From the NCBI RefSeq assembly GCF_015356825.1, contig NZ_JAACYW010000020.1, positions 1 to 64,000 on the forward strand: 64,000 bases of DNA, read 5' to 3'. Positions 1 to 6,800 of the stretch are shown here, piece by piece. Made by a program: the position numbers and the translations under genes. This DNA is from Catenulispora rubra. GTDB taxonomy: Bacteria > Actinomycetota > Actinomycetes > Streptomycetales > Catenulisporaceae. How positions within the stretch are numbered: position 1 is the stretch's first letter; each line of letters opens with the position of its first letter. A model generated the notes under the pieces. That model saw only the letters and a list, made by a program, of their open reading frames with translations. It was not told the DNA's origin and made no database searches.

Positions 1-96
1 GCCGGGGGGATACACGGGGTCACGGGGGCACAATCGTACGCGGCGGAGGCGCCATTCCTCAGGCCGAGCTTTGCCTGCGGGCCGGGCTCGGCTAGT

Positions 97-783
97 TTGC
101 GGGGAATGGCGCGCGACGAAGACGGCTGCAGGTTCTGGGATCTCCTCGACGCTTTGGCGGCCGAGGAGATCCGTGCACGGACCGTCTACCAGGTGTTCCG
201 GACCGGCGATTCGCTGACCGGCGAGGGGGAGGACACACATCGCGTGTTCTTCATCCAGTCCGGGTGGGTCTCGGTGATCCAGCACAGCACCGTCGGGGCC
301 ACCCGGATCCTCGCGGTCCGCGGCCCCGGGGACGTGGTGGGGGAGCTGGCCAGCCTGTCCGACCGGCCGCGCAGCGCCACCGTCCGGGCCCGCAGCACCG
401 TCGAGGCGCGCGGGATGAGCGGCGAGGCCTTCATCGACCTCGCCGAACGCACCCCCTCCATAGCCCGGGCGCTCTTCCGCATCCTCGCCGACCGGCTCCA
501 CGACGCCGACCGCCACCGCACCCAGCTGCACGGCTCCGTGGCCCTCGGCGCGGTCGCCGACAAGCTCCTGGAGATCCACTCCTACGCCGGCAGCGGTCAG
601 GACCGGCCGGTGTTCACCCAGGAGGAGATCGCCTGCTGGGCCGGGGTCAGCGTGCCGGCCCTCGCACGCTCCCTGCGCACGCTCCGGGAAGCCGGCGTCA
701 TCCGCAGCGCCCGGCAGCGCATCATCGTGCTCGACGAAAAAGCGCTGGGCGTGGTCGCACAAAACGGTCGAGTCGCTGACTGA
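97..783 (+). CDS. Crp/Fnr-family transcriptional regulator
   Basis: Cytoplasmic DNA-binding regulator with an N-terminal cyclic-nucleotide-binding-type beta roll (about residues 25-140) and a C-terminal winged helix (about 165-215). In the sensor domain the stretch GELASLSDRPRSATVRA has the Glu and Arg-Ser spacing of the phosphate-binding cassette of CRP. That is compatible with cAMP binding but does not prove it. The helix-turn-helix region (TQEEIACWAGVSVPALAR) is clear, but its recognition helix differs from the usual S-R-x-T pattern. The frame opens with TTG at 97; an ATG at 106 (MARDEDG) is an equally good start. A class III cyclase-like gene follows about 270 bp downstream on the same strand, which suggests a second-messenger pair. 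Family assignment is firm; ligand and targets are unknown. Confidence 0.85.
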   Translation: MRGMARDEDGCRFWDLLDALAAEEIRARTVYQVFRTGDSLTGEGEDTHRVFFIQSGWVSVIQHSTVGATRILAVRGPGDVVGELASLSDRPRSATVRARSTVEARGMSGEAFIDLAERTPSIARALFRILADRLHDADRHRTQLHGSVALGAVADKLLEIHSYAGSGQDRPVFTQEEIACWAGVSVPALARSLRTLREAGVIRSARQRIIVLDEKALGVVAQNGRVAD

Positions 784-1052
784 TAACTATCCAGCAACGC
801 TCTGCGGGCATCCGCGGGGACGTTCGCCTCTCGCCCGCCTCGGGCACAGTTCGCGGCGCGTACTTGTGACTTCGTGAAACCGCATGTGCGGGTCCTGGGA
901 AGCCCGGGTTTGTCAGTGCCGACCGATAGCTTTATTTCCGAACGGATCCGTTTCCGCACTAGTGAAAACACCGGTGCGGAGATCTTGCGCATCGGAGTAT
1001 CTTGCGATACATGTCGGGGGGCTCGGAGGGTCGTCATCAAGGGCCTGTTCTC
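784..1052. promoter_or_regulatory. Intergenic region with adjacent inverted repeats
   Basis: Gene-free stretch between the Crp-type regulator and the cyclase-like gene. It contains the perfect 12-bp palindrome AACGGATCCGTT (941-952). Immediately after it is a stem TCCGCAC (953-959) with matching GTGCGGA (974-980) and a 14-nt loop. The local base composition is lower in GC than the flanking genes. The palindrome could be an operator and the stem an RNA hairpin in the leader. No clear -35/-10 pair is seen. Confidence 0.35.
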
Positions 1053-2021
1053 ATGAATCCGTCGCTGGAACCGCGTAGTCGCGCTGGTAGGACGCCGCGC
1101 AGCTTCCACGGGCGGTATGCGCAACCGATCAGCCACCAACCACTTCCCCAAGCCGTCGCCAATCTCCCCACCCACCGGTCGATCGTCGTCGTGGACGTGG
1201 TCTCGTTCACGCGGCCGGACAGGGACAACGTCGATCAGTTGGCTATTCGCGCCGCGCTTTACGACACGCTGCGCGACGCATTCGAGGATTCCGGAATCCC
1301 GTGGCGGCAGACCGTCCGGGAGGACCGCGGCGACGGCGTGCTCATCTTCGTCTCCGCCGAGGTCTCCAAGGTCCTGCTGCTCGGCCCGATGCCGGCGCGG
1401 CTGGCCGAACTGCTCGAGCGCGGCAACACCGGGCGCACCACGCGCCAGCGGTTCCGGCTGCGGGTGGCGGTGCACGCCGGAGAGGTGCACCACGACGCGC
1501 ACGGCTACGCCGGGTACGACGTCAACCTGGCCTTCCGCCTGGTCGACGCCCGGCCGCTGCGCGAGGCGATGGAGCACAGCGCGGCGGCCGTGGGGCTGGT
1601 CGTGTCCGAGGGCGTGCACGACGGGGTGCTGCGCCACGGCTACGGCGGCCTGGACGCCGCGGCTTTCGAGCAGGTCCGGGTACAGGTGAAGTCCGCCGAC
1701 GTGCCCGGCTGGATCCAGCTGTTCGCCAGCGGTGCGGTGCTGCCGGTGCCGCGCCAGGTGGCGCGGTCGGTTCCGGGGACGGAGCCGGACGGCGGGAGCG
1801 GGAACGGAGACGGACTGGGAGGTGGGCTCGGGAGCGGGATCGGACGCGGCGACGAGGGACCGGTGGCGGTCCTGCTCGCCGACGAGGCCTCGCTGCTGGA
1901 CGAACTGGCCGGGCTCGGGGTGCGCACCGTGGTCCTGGTCGGCGGGGCGGCCGGACTGGCGGCCGGGCTTGCCCCGATAGTTCGACAGCCGATATATGTC
2001 GACCATGAGTTCATCGAGTAG
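1053..2021 (+). CDS. Class III nucleotide cyclase-like domain protein
   Basis: Resembles the many actinobacterial proteins that carry a stand-alone, divergent adenylate/guanylate cyclase catalytic domain. The first metal-binding motif is seen as VVDVVSFTR (the family form is D-x-x-G-F-T). The second is EDRGDGVLIF with the conserved G-D. The downstream stretch RVAVHAGEVHHDAHGYAGYD matches the typical helix-strand region ahead of the VN-x-A-x-R-L motif, seen here as VNLAFRLVDA. Both metal Asp positions are kept but the Gly after the first is replaced by Ser, so activity is plausible, not certain. The C-terminal 100 residues are Gly-rich and of unknown role. Start choice is uncertain: ATG 1011 and TTG 1002 are in frame upstream. 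The 3' end overlaps the PadR gene, implying co-transcription. Confidence 0.65.
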   Translation: MNPSLEPRSRAGRTPRSFHGRYAQPISHQPLPQAVANLPTHRSIVVVDVVSFTRPDRDNVDQLAIRAALYDTLRDAFEDSGIPWRQTVREDRGDGVLIFVSAEVSKVLLLGPMPARLAELLERGNTGRTTRQRFRLRVAVHAGEVHHDAHGYAGYDVNLAFRLVDARPLREAMEHSAAAVGLVVSEGVHDGVLRHGYGGLDAAAFEQVRVQVKSADVPGWIQLFASGAVLPVPRQVARSVPGTEPDGGSGNGDGLGGGLGSGIGRGDEGPVAVLLADEASLLDELAGLGVRTVVLVGGAAGLAAGLAPIVRQPIYVDHEFIE

Positions 2022-2361
2022 CCGGACGGAGCAGACGTTCCAGATCCTCACCGCGCTCGTCGACGGACCCCTGCACGGTTACGGGATCATCCAGGAAGTG
2101 GGCCGCTTGTCGGACGGCCGGACCAGGTTGCGCGTGGGCACGCTCTACGGCGCCCTGGACCGGCTGTCCGGCGAGGGTCTGCTGGTCCTGGACCGCGAGG
2201 AGACGGTCTCCGGGCGTCTGCGGCGCTACTACCGCCTCACCGACGCCGGTGCGCAGGTGCTCGCCGAGGAGGCGGAGCGGATGGCTCGGCAGGCTGCGGT
2301 GGCGCTCGGACGGCTGAAGAGGCGGGGGACGCCCCGTGCGTCCCTGGGAGGGACGGCATGA
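1996..2361 (+). CDS. PadR-family transcriptional regulator
   Basis: Small winged-helix repressor of about 120 residues. The diagnostic PadR stretch is present: FQILTALVDGPLHGYGIIQE, followed by VGTLYGALDRLSGEGLL, which is the recognition helix and wing entry. The protein ends in a charged C-terminal helix used for dimerisation in this family. The start overlaps the end of the cyclase-like gene; ATG 1996 and ATG 2005 are both possible and no strong ribosome-binding site separates them. The stop shares an ATGA with the next small gene. PadR regulators in actinomycetes commonly control an adjacent membrane protein or transporter, but here only an 87-residue partner follows. Confidence 0.88.
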   Translation: MSTMSSSSSRTEQTFQILTALVDGPLHGYGIIQEVGRLSDGRTRLRVGTLYGALDRLSGEGLLVLDREETVSGRLRRYYRLTDAGAQVLAEEAERMARQAAVALGRLKRRGTPRASLGGTA

Positions 2362-2621
2362 GCGGCGGGCAGGAAGACCGGGGCGGGCAAGGCGAACACA
2401 GCGACAGCGAACACAGCGAAGGGCTTGAGCGGCGCTATAGAAGGCTTCTGCGCATACTGCCGAAGCCCTATAGGGAGGCGCGCGCAGAGGAACTCCTCAG
2501 CGTGCTGATGGAAACCTCCGCGCAGAGGCGCCGGTGGCCCGAGGTCCGAGAGGCGTTGAGGGCCGTGATCAAGGAGTGGCTCACCGAGCGTGGCGGGCGG
2601 CCGCCGGTTCCGATCGGCTGA
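2358..2621 (+). CDS. Small PadR-associated protein (isolated permease-prefix-like domain)
   Basis: 87-residue protein translationally coupled to the PadR gene through an ATGA overlap. The core (RRYRRLLRILPKPYREA, then EELLSVLMETSAQRRRWPEV) resembles the helical domain found at the N-terminus of membrane proteins encoded next to PadR regulators in actinobacteria. The transmembrane part is absent here and the frame closes normally. It may be a truncated remnant or a stand-alone adaptor. The N-terminal 22 residues are polar and low in complexity. A terminator hairpin follows 20 bp after the stop, so this is the last gene of its operon. Function is unknown. Confidence 0.6.
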   Translation: MSGGQEDRGGQGEHSDSEHSEGLERRYRRLLRILPKPYREARAEELLSVLMETSAQRRRWPEVREALRAVIKEWLTERGGRPPVPIG

Positions 2622-2641
2622 CCGCCGCGGAAGAACGGGGG

Positions 2642-2681
2642 GCCGGAGGGACCGGGTGCTGCCGCACCCGGTCCCTCCGGC
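2642..2681. terminator. Bidirectional terminator hairpin
   Basis: Perfect 16-bp inverted repeat (left arm 2642-2657, right arm 2666-2681) with an 8-nt loop. It lies between the convergent small PadR-partner gene and the rsbN-like gene. No U-tract follows, which is common for actinomycete terminators. It is placed to stop transcription from both sides. Confidence 0.75.
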
Positions 2682-2695
2682 ATCGTGGCTCGCTT

Positions 2696-2736
2696 CTCGG
2701 GCCAGGCCTCAGCCCGGCCCTCGGGCCAGGCCTCAG
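2696..2736. repeat. 24-bp-period direct repeat at the rsbN 3' end
   Basis: The 17-bp unit CTCGGGCCAGGCCTCAG occurs at 2696-2712 and again at 2720-2736, a 24-bp period. The second copy contains the rsbN-like stop codon. Probably a local duplication without function. Confidence 0.5.
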
Positions 2737-3947
2737 TTCGGGTTCGGGTCCGTGTTCGGCGTCCCGGTGGTCGTCGGCCCGGTGGCCGGCGCCGTGTTCC
2801 CGAGCGTGATCCCGATCGGCGGCAGCCCGCTGATCAGCGGCGGCACCGTGACCGTGGTGTCGGTGGAGCCGATCGGGACCTGCAGGTGCACGCTCGACGG
2901 GTCGCTGGACGGGGTGCCGCTCGGCGTCGTGGCGGGGCCGCCGGAGTCGGTGCCGGTCGGGCCGGCGGAGCTCGGCGTGTGCGGGCCCGGCGCGGCGTGC
3001 GAGGGCGACGGCGTGCCGGTCGGCGTCGGGCTGGTCGACGGGCTCCCGCGGTGCGAGGTGGAGTCCGCGCTGGTCGGGTGCTGCTCGGCCGCGCGCTGCT
3101 TGTCCAGGTTCGCCTGCGCGACCACCAGCCGGGAGTGCAGCCCGTCCATCAGCGCCACCAGGCGGCGCGCCTCGTCCTGGGTGTCCGGGGCCAGCAGCGT
3201 CTCCAGGTCCTGGACCTGCGGCTCGTAGGTGTCCAGGAAGTTCTGCAGGTTGGCCAGCGCCTCGGCGTTCCCGGACTCGGCCAGCGGCGCCAGCAGCTGG
3301 CCGGCGCTGTCCACGTCCTTGTACAGGTTGTCCGTGGTCTCGGCGATGAGCTTGCTGGTGTCCGAGCCGTCCACGTTCGAGTCGTGCCGGCCCAGCAGCT
3401 TGTGGATCTCCTCCAGGCGGGTCTTGGCCTGCCCGAGGTACTGCTCGCCGCGCTCCAGGTCGGAACCGGAGACCGAGACCCGCATGTTCTCCAGACCGCG
3501 CTTGACGCCGTACAGCGGATCGCCCGGCAGCGCGCTGGACGCCGCCCACGCCACTCCGCCCAGGCCCCCGGACAGCACGCCGACCGCGACCCCGCCGCCG
3601 ATCAGCCGCCGCCGCCACGGTCCCCGGCCCCGGGCCAGCACGTCGCCGTCGCCCGGCCCGCCGTCCACGTCGGCGTTGAACAGGACCTGGAAGTCGCGGT
3701 GCAGACGCGCCCCGAGCTGCTCGCGGAACTCCGGCCGCGCCGTCGGGGCGTGGAGCCGGCCCTCGTCGATGACGCTCTCGACCACCCGCAGCATCGCCGT
3801 GAGCTCCGGATCGCCCTTCAGGACTGCTGACCTAGGCGGCGGGATCAGCGTGGCGACACCCGAGCCGCCGTCCCGCGAGCCGTCGAGGCCGTCGAGCAGC
3901 GTGGCGAACTGCTCGGCCCGCTGGCGCTCGCCGAATGCTGCGGCCAT
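2733..3947 (-). CDS. rsbN: RsbN-like anti-sigma factor (DUF5667)
   Basis: Predicted membrane anti-sigma factor for BldN, whose gene lies directly upstream on the same strand. The N-terminal ~100 residues (starting MAAAFGERQRAEQFATLLDG) form the presumed cytoplasmic sigma-binding part. A single transmembrane segment sits near residues 120-140 (RRLIGGGVAVGVLSGG). The extracytoplasmic DUF5667-like helical region begins SALPGDPLYGVKRGLENMRV. The last ~130 residues are Pro/Ser/Thr-rich, like a wall-spanning linker, and end without an anchor. In Streptomyces, RsbN binds BldN until developmental release; that role is inferred from family and gene order. The 255-bp spacer to bldN could hold a separate promoter. 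Confidence 0.78.
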   Translation of the reverse strand: MAAAFGERQRAEQFATLLDGLDGSRDGGSGVATLIPPPRSAVLKGDPELTAMLRVVESVIDEGRLHAPTARPEFREQLGARLHRDFQVLFNADVDGGPGDGDVLARGRGPWRRRLIGGGVAVGVLSGGLGGVAWAASSALPGDPLYGVKRGLENMRVSVSGSDLERGEQYLGQAKTRLEEIHKLLGRHDSNVDGSDTSKLIAETTDNLYKDVDSAGQLLAPLAESGNAEALANLQNFLDTYEPQVQDLETLLAPDTQDEARRLVALMDGLHSRLVVAQANLDKQRAAEQHPTSADSTSHRGSPSTSPTPTGTPSPSHAAPGPHTPSSAGPTGTDSGGPATTPSGTPSSDPSSVHLQVPIGSTDTTVTVPPLISGLPPIGITLGNTAPATGPTTTGTPNTDPNPN

Positions 3948-4202
3948 GTGTCTTCCTTCCTGTCCCGTACGCAGGGAAGCCCCAACCGTCGCCCACCGCC
4001 GCCCAGCCGTCAGGTGACGATGCTCGCCGCAGTGTTAGACACCGACAGACGACAAAGGTTGTGCCCCCGGCTTCCACCGGCATGTCTTTCGGCCCTTCAT
4101 TCACCCTTCAGAGTGAGTTGTTGGACCGCTACCGGGAAAACGACCGTCCCAGTTTGATGGTTACGGCGTGTCCCGCATACGGGTGGTCCGCGTTTAGGAG
4201 TA

Positions 4203-5141
4203 TTAGAGGGCTTCCGCGGGCAGCAATCGCGCTAACGTACGAACAGCGCGGTACTGGAGCGTCTTGATCGCCCCCTCGTTCTTCCCCATGATGTCGGCCG
4301 TTTCCGCCACCGACAGCCCCTGCAGGAAACGCAGCGTGACGCATTCGCGCTGCTGGTCGTTGAGCCGGTGGACGGCGTCCAGCAGCGCCTCGTTCGACAG
4401 GTGCTCCAGCACCGAGTCCTCCGGGGAGGCCTCGACCTCGTTGGAGTCGAGCATCTCGCCGGTGGAGACCTCCATGCGGTGCCGGCTGGACTTGAAGTGG
4501 TCGGCGACCAGGTTGCGGGCGATGGTCACCAGCCAGGCCCCGAAGTCCCGGCCCTGCCAGCTGAAGGTGGTGATGCGGCGCAGCGCGCGGACGAAGGTCT
4601 CGCTGGTCAGGTCCTCGGCCAGGGCCCGGGTGGAGACGCGGTAGTAGATGTACCGGAAGACGGTGTCGCAGTAGATGCGGTAGAGCTCGCCGAAGGCGTC
4701 GGCGCTGCCCTCCTGCGCCTGGTGGACCAGGTGGACCATGGCCTCGGACTCGCCGTCGCCGGCGACCGGTCCGCCGGGCCGGTCCGCGGCGCCGGACCCG
4801 GAGCCGCCGCCGTGCCGCGCGCCGCCGGAGCGGGTGCCGGCCGCGTGCGCGCCGCGCCCGCCGCCCTCTCCGGCCACGACCCGGATCGCCTCGCGCAGCA
4901 TGAGCAGGCCGCGCTCCTGGCGGTCCAGCAGGGGTGCCGGCACCGGCATCGGCACATGCGTGGACAGCACCTGCGTGGACAGCGCGCCGGTGCCGGCGAA
5001 CGGGTCGCCCCCCACCTTCGTGCTGTAGCCGTTGAGTCCGAAGTTGTCCCGGTACACGTGTCTCCCGTGGCTCGGTTCTTTAGCGGGCCTGGTTCGCTCT
5101 TTGAGAAGCCTCTTAGTAGCAGAGTGTTCCGCCTCGATCAC
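4203..5141 (-). CDS. bldN: Developmental ECF sigma factor BldN
   Basis: ECF-type RNA polymerase sigma factor needed for aerial-hypha formation in Streptomyces. Region 2 lies at about residues 136-206 and includes the core-binding and -10-recognition segment with ITTFSWQGRDFGAWLVTIAR. Region 4 lies at about 253-305 with LRFLQGLSVAETADIMGKNE. These stretches are very close to the Streptomyces BldN I know. Like BldN it has a long N-terminal extension ahead of region 2, here about 130 residues and rich in Gly, Ala and Arg after residue 90. In S. coelicolor the ~86-residue extension is removed by proteolysis. The GTG start at 5141 is the longest option; internal Met 65 and Met 81 are alternatives. 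The gene order with rsbN, HAD phosphatase, glutaredoxin and rex supports orthology. Confidence 0.88.
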   Translation of the reverse strand: MIEAEHSATKRLLKERTRPAKEPSHGRHVYRDNFGLNGYSTKVGGDPFAGTGALSTQVLSTHVPMPVPAPLLDRQERGLLMLREAIRVVAGEGGGRGAHAAGTRSGGARHGGGSGSGAADRPGGPVAGDGESEAMVHLVHQAQEGSADAFGELYRIYCDTVFRYIYYRVSTRALAEDLTSETFVRALRRITTFSWQGRDFGAWLVTIARNLVADHFKSSRHRMEVSTGEMLDSNEVEASPEDSVLEHLSNEALLDAVHRLNDQQRECVTLRFLQGLSVAETADIMGKNEGAIKTLQYRAVRTLARLLPAEAL

Positions 5142-5383
5142 CGATCGTAGGGTTCACCATCGTACGTAATGAGGGTGGACCCGTGCGGGTGATTCCGGCT
5201 ATTACACCCACAGGAAACACCCTCCTGTACAGGAAGTCCGGTTTAGGTCCGCTCACTGGACCACGTGTGTCCGCAGGACTTTAGAGGACTTCGAGGGGTC
5301 CTGTGCAAGGGTTGCGCAGGGGACCTTCGGGAGGTCGGAGCCCCTGTGCCCATCAATAGACGGACAGTAACGACCCGTCGCTC
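5142..5383 (-). promoter_or_regulatory. bldN upstream region
   Basis: 242 bp without a gene in front of bldN, lower in GC than its surroundings. It contains the perfect 12-bp palindrome TCCTGTACAGGA at 5223-5234, about 80 bp upstream of the annotated start. In Streptomyces the bldN promoter is controlled by BldD; I could not convincingly match a full BldD box here. The palindrome is a candidate operator only. Confidence 0.35.
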
Positions 5384-6181
5384 TCAGTCGCGGTCGCCGG
5401 ACCAGTGTGCCGCAGCCGCGGCCGCTCCGGCAGCAACTGCGCCGACCGCCGCGGCGGCGCCGGCGACCGGCACCTTCCGGGTGTGGCGCGTCGTCCGGTA
5501 GTCGACTATCGCCCAGTCGTGATGCCGCGCGTGTCGCCGCAGGGCGCGGTCCGGGTTCACGGCGACCGGATGTCCGACCAGCGACAGCAGCGGCAGATCG
5601 TTCGCGGAGTCGCTGTAGGCGTAGCTGTGCGCCAGGTCCAGGCCGCGCTCGCGGGCCAGCCTGGCGACCTCGTGGGCCTTGTCCGGACCGTGCAGCAGCG
5701 GGCCGGCGATGCGGCCGGTGTAGCGGCCGTCCACGGACTCCGGCCGGGTCCCCAGCGCGCCGGTCAGCCCGAGCCGGCGGGCGATCACCTGGGCCAGCTC
5801 GAGCGGCGCGGCCGTGACCAGCCACACCTCTTTGCCGTTGAGCAGGTGCGCCTCGCTCAGGGCGCGGGTGCCGGGCCAGATCTTGTCCGAGAGGTAGTCG
5901 TCGAACACCGACTCGCAGATCTTCTCCATCCGGGCCACTTCCTGGCCCTTGACGAAGTCCAGCGCGTGCTCCTGCACGTCGTCCAGCAGCCCGGACTGTT
6001 CACCGAAGACCCGGAAACGGACCTGGCGCAGGGCGTGGCCGGCGATCTCGCGCTTGCTCACCATGCCGTGCGCGGTCAGGCCGCGGGCGAGATGGAAGAG
6101 GGAGGCGCCCTGGACCAGTGTGTTGTCCAGGTCGAAGAACGCCGCGGAGTGCACAGTGCGCCCAGCAGTCTCGGTGCCCAT
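5384..6181 (-). CDS. HAD-IB family hydrolase (SerB-like phosphatase)
   Basis: Haloacid-dehalogenase-superfamily phosphatase of the IB (phosphoserine-phosphatase-like) group. The catalytic motif I is FFDLDNTLV with Asp17 (nucleophile) and Asp19. Motif II is near LVTAAP and motif III/IV is YAYSDSANDLPLLSLVG, with the acidic pair that holds Mg2+. The last 35 residues are Ala/Gly-rich and hydrophobic (VPVAGAAAAVGAVAAGA), suggesting a C-terminal membrane tail. Homologues occupy the same place between bldN and the glutaredoxin gene in Streptomyces. The substrate is not known; related proteins act on small phosphomonoesters or lysophosphatidate. It diverges from the glutaredoxin-like gene over 67 bp. 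Confidence 0.85.
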   Translation of the reverse strand: MGTETAGRTVHSAAFFDLDNTLVQGASLFHLARGLTAHGMVSKREIAGHALRQVRFRVFGEQSGLLDDVQEHALDFVKGQEVARMEKICESVFDDYLSDKIWPGTRALSEAHLLNGKEVWLVTAAPLELAQVIARRLGLTGALGTRPESVDGRYTGRIAGPLLHGPDKAHEVARLARERGLDLAHSYAYSDSANDLPLLSLVGHPVAVNPDRALRRHARHHDWAIVDYRTTRHTRKVPVAGAAAAVGAVAAGAAAAAAHWSGDRD

Positions 6182-6248
6182 GGGGCCAAGCCTAAGCCCC
6201 CTGCGTGACCGTCAGATGTCGAGTGCGTGTTCTCCGTAGGCTTTTGCC

Positions 6249-6539
6249 GTGATAAGACTCCGCAAGCGCTCCGGCGGCACCCCCGTGACCGTGACCCTCG
6301 TCGGCAAGCCCGGTTGTCATCTGTGTGACGACGCGCGCGTGACCGTCCAGGCCGTGGCCGCCGAGACCGGCGCCGCCGTCGAGGAACTGGACATCACCGC
6401 CGAGGACTTCGACCCGGCTCTGAAAGCGGAATACTGGGAACAGATCCCCGTCACTTTGGTGAACGGCAGGCGACACGACTTCTGGCGGGTCGACGCGGAC
6501 CGTCTCCGCAAGGCGATCGCCCAGGCCGCCAGGGGCTGA
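6249..6539 (+). CDS. Glutaredoxin/thioredoxin-fold family protein
   Basis: 96-residue thioredoxin-fold protein. The redox-active motif is C-H-L-C in VTLVGKPGCHLCDDARVTV, directly after the first beta strand. A cis-Pro loop is seen in EQIPVTLVNG. It belongs to the short glutaredoxin-like group (DUF836 type), expected to act as a cytoplasmic thiol-disulfide oxidoreductase. Start is GTG at 6249. It lies directly upstream of rex on the same strand, as in Streptomyces, but the Rex operator and more than 200 bp separate them, so they are probably separate transcripts. Confidence 0.85.
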   Translation: MIRLRKRSGGTPVTVTLVGKPGCHLCDDARVTVQAVAAETGAAVEELDITAEDFDPALKAEYWEQIPVTLVNGRRHDFWRVDADRLRKAIAQAARG

Positions 6540-6675
6540 CTCGGGGCCGCGCGGGCCCGGTGGAAGCCTCTGGAGCAGAGTGATCCACGGCACTGCCGTG
6601 CCCGGTTTGGTAACTATTCGGCCTTCAGTTGTGCCGACAATTGGGGCATCTGGCCATCTGGTGACCGCCGGGACT

Positions 6676-6693
6676 TTGTGCGTGCGTTCACAA
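6676..6693. promoter_or_regulatory. Rex operator (ROP) upstream of rex-hem
   Basis: TTGTGCGTGCGTTCACAA fits the Streptomyces Rex operator consensus TTGTGAA-N4-TTCACAA at 12 of 14 fixed positions; only the two A residues of the left half are replaced. It lies upstream of rex, where autoregulatory ROP sites are found in Streptomyces. Rex bound here would repress rex-hemACD when NADH is low and release when the NADH/NAD+ ratio rises. Confidence 0.72.
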
Positions 6694-6800
6694 ACGCCTA
6701 TCGTGCATGACGAGAGGAACATGCGCGCAAACGCGGCGCGGACGCCTCTCGGGCCAGCGTGGCCCGGGCACCCGCCGAGGGGCCCGAGGCTCGCGGTGGT

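Noticed and set aside
597-2051. Long minus-strand frame of 484 residues opposite the cyclase-like gene
   Set aside because: The translation is Arg/His/Gln/Gly-rich without domains, typical of antisense frames in high-GC DNA.
5142-5383. BldD box in the bldN leader
   Set aside because: Half-matches such as TTACACCC can be found, but I could not fit the full palindromic consensus, so no BldD site is claimed.
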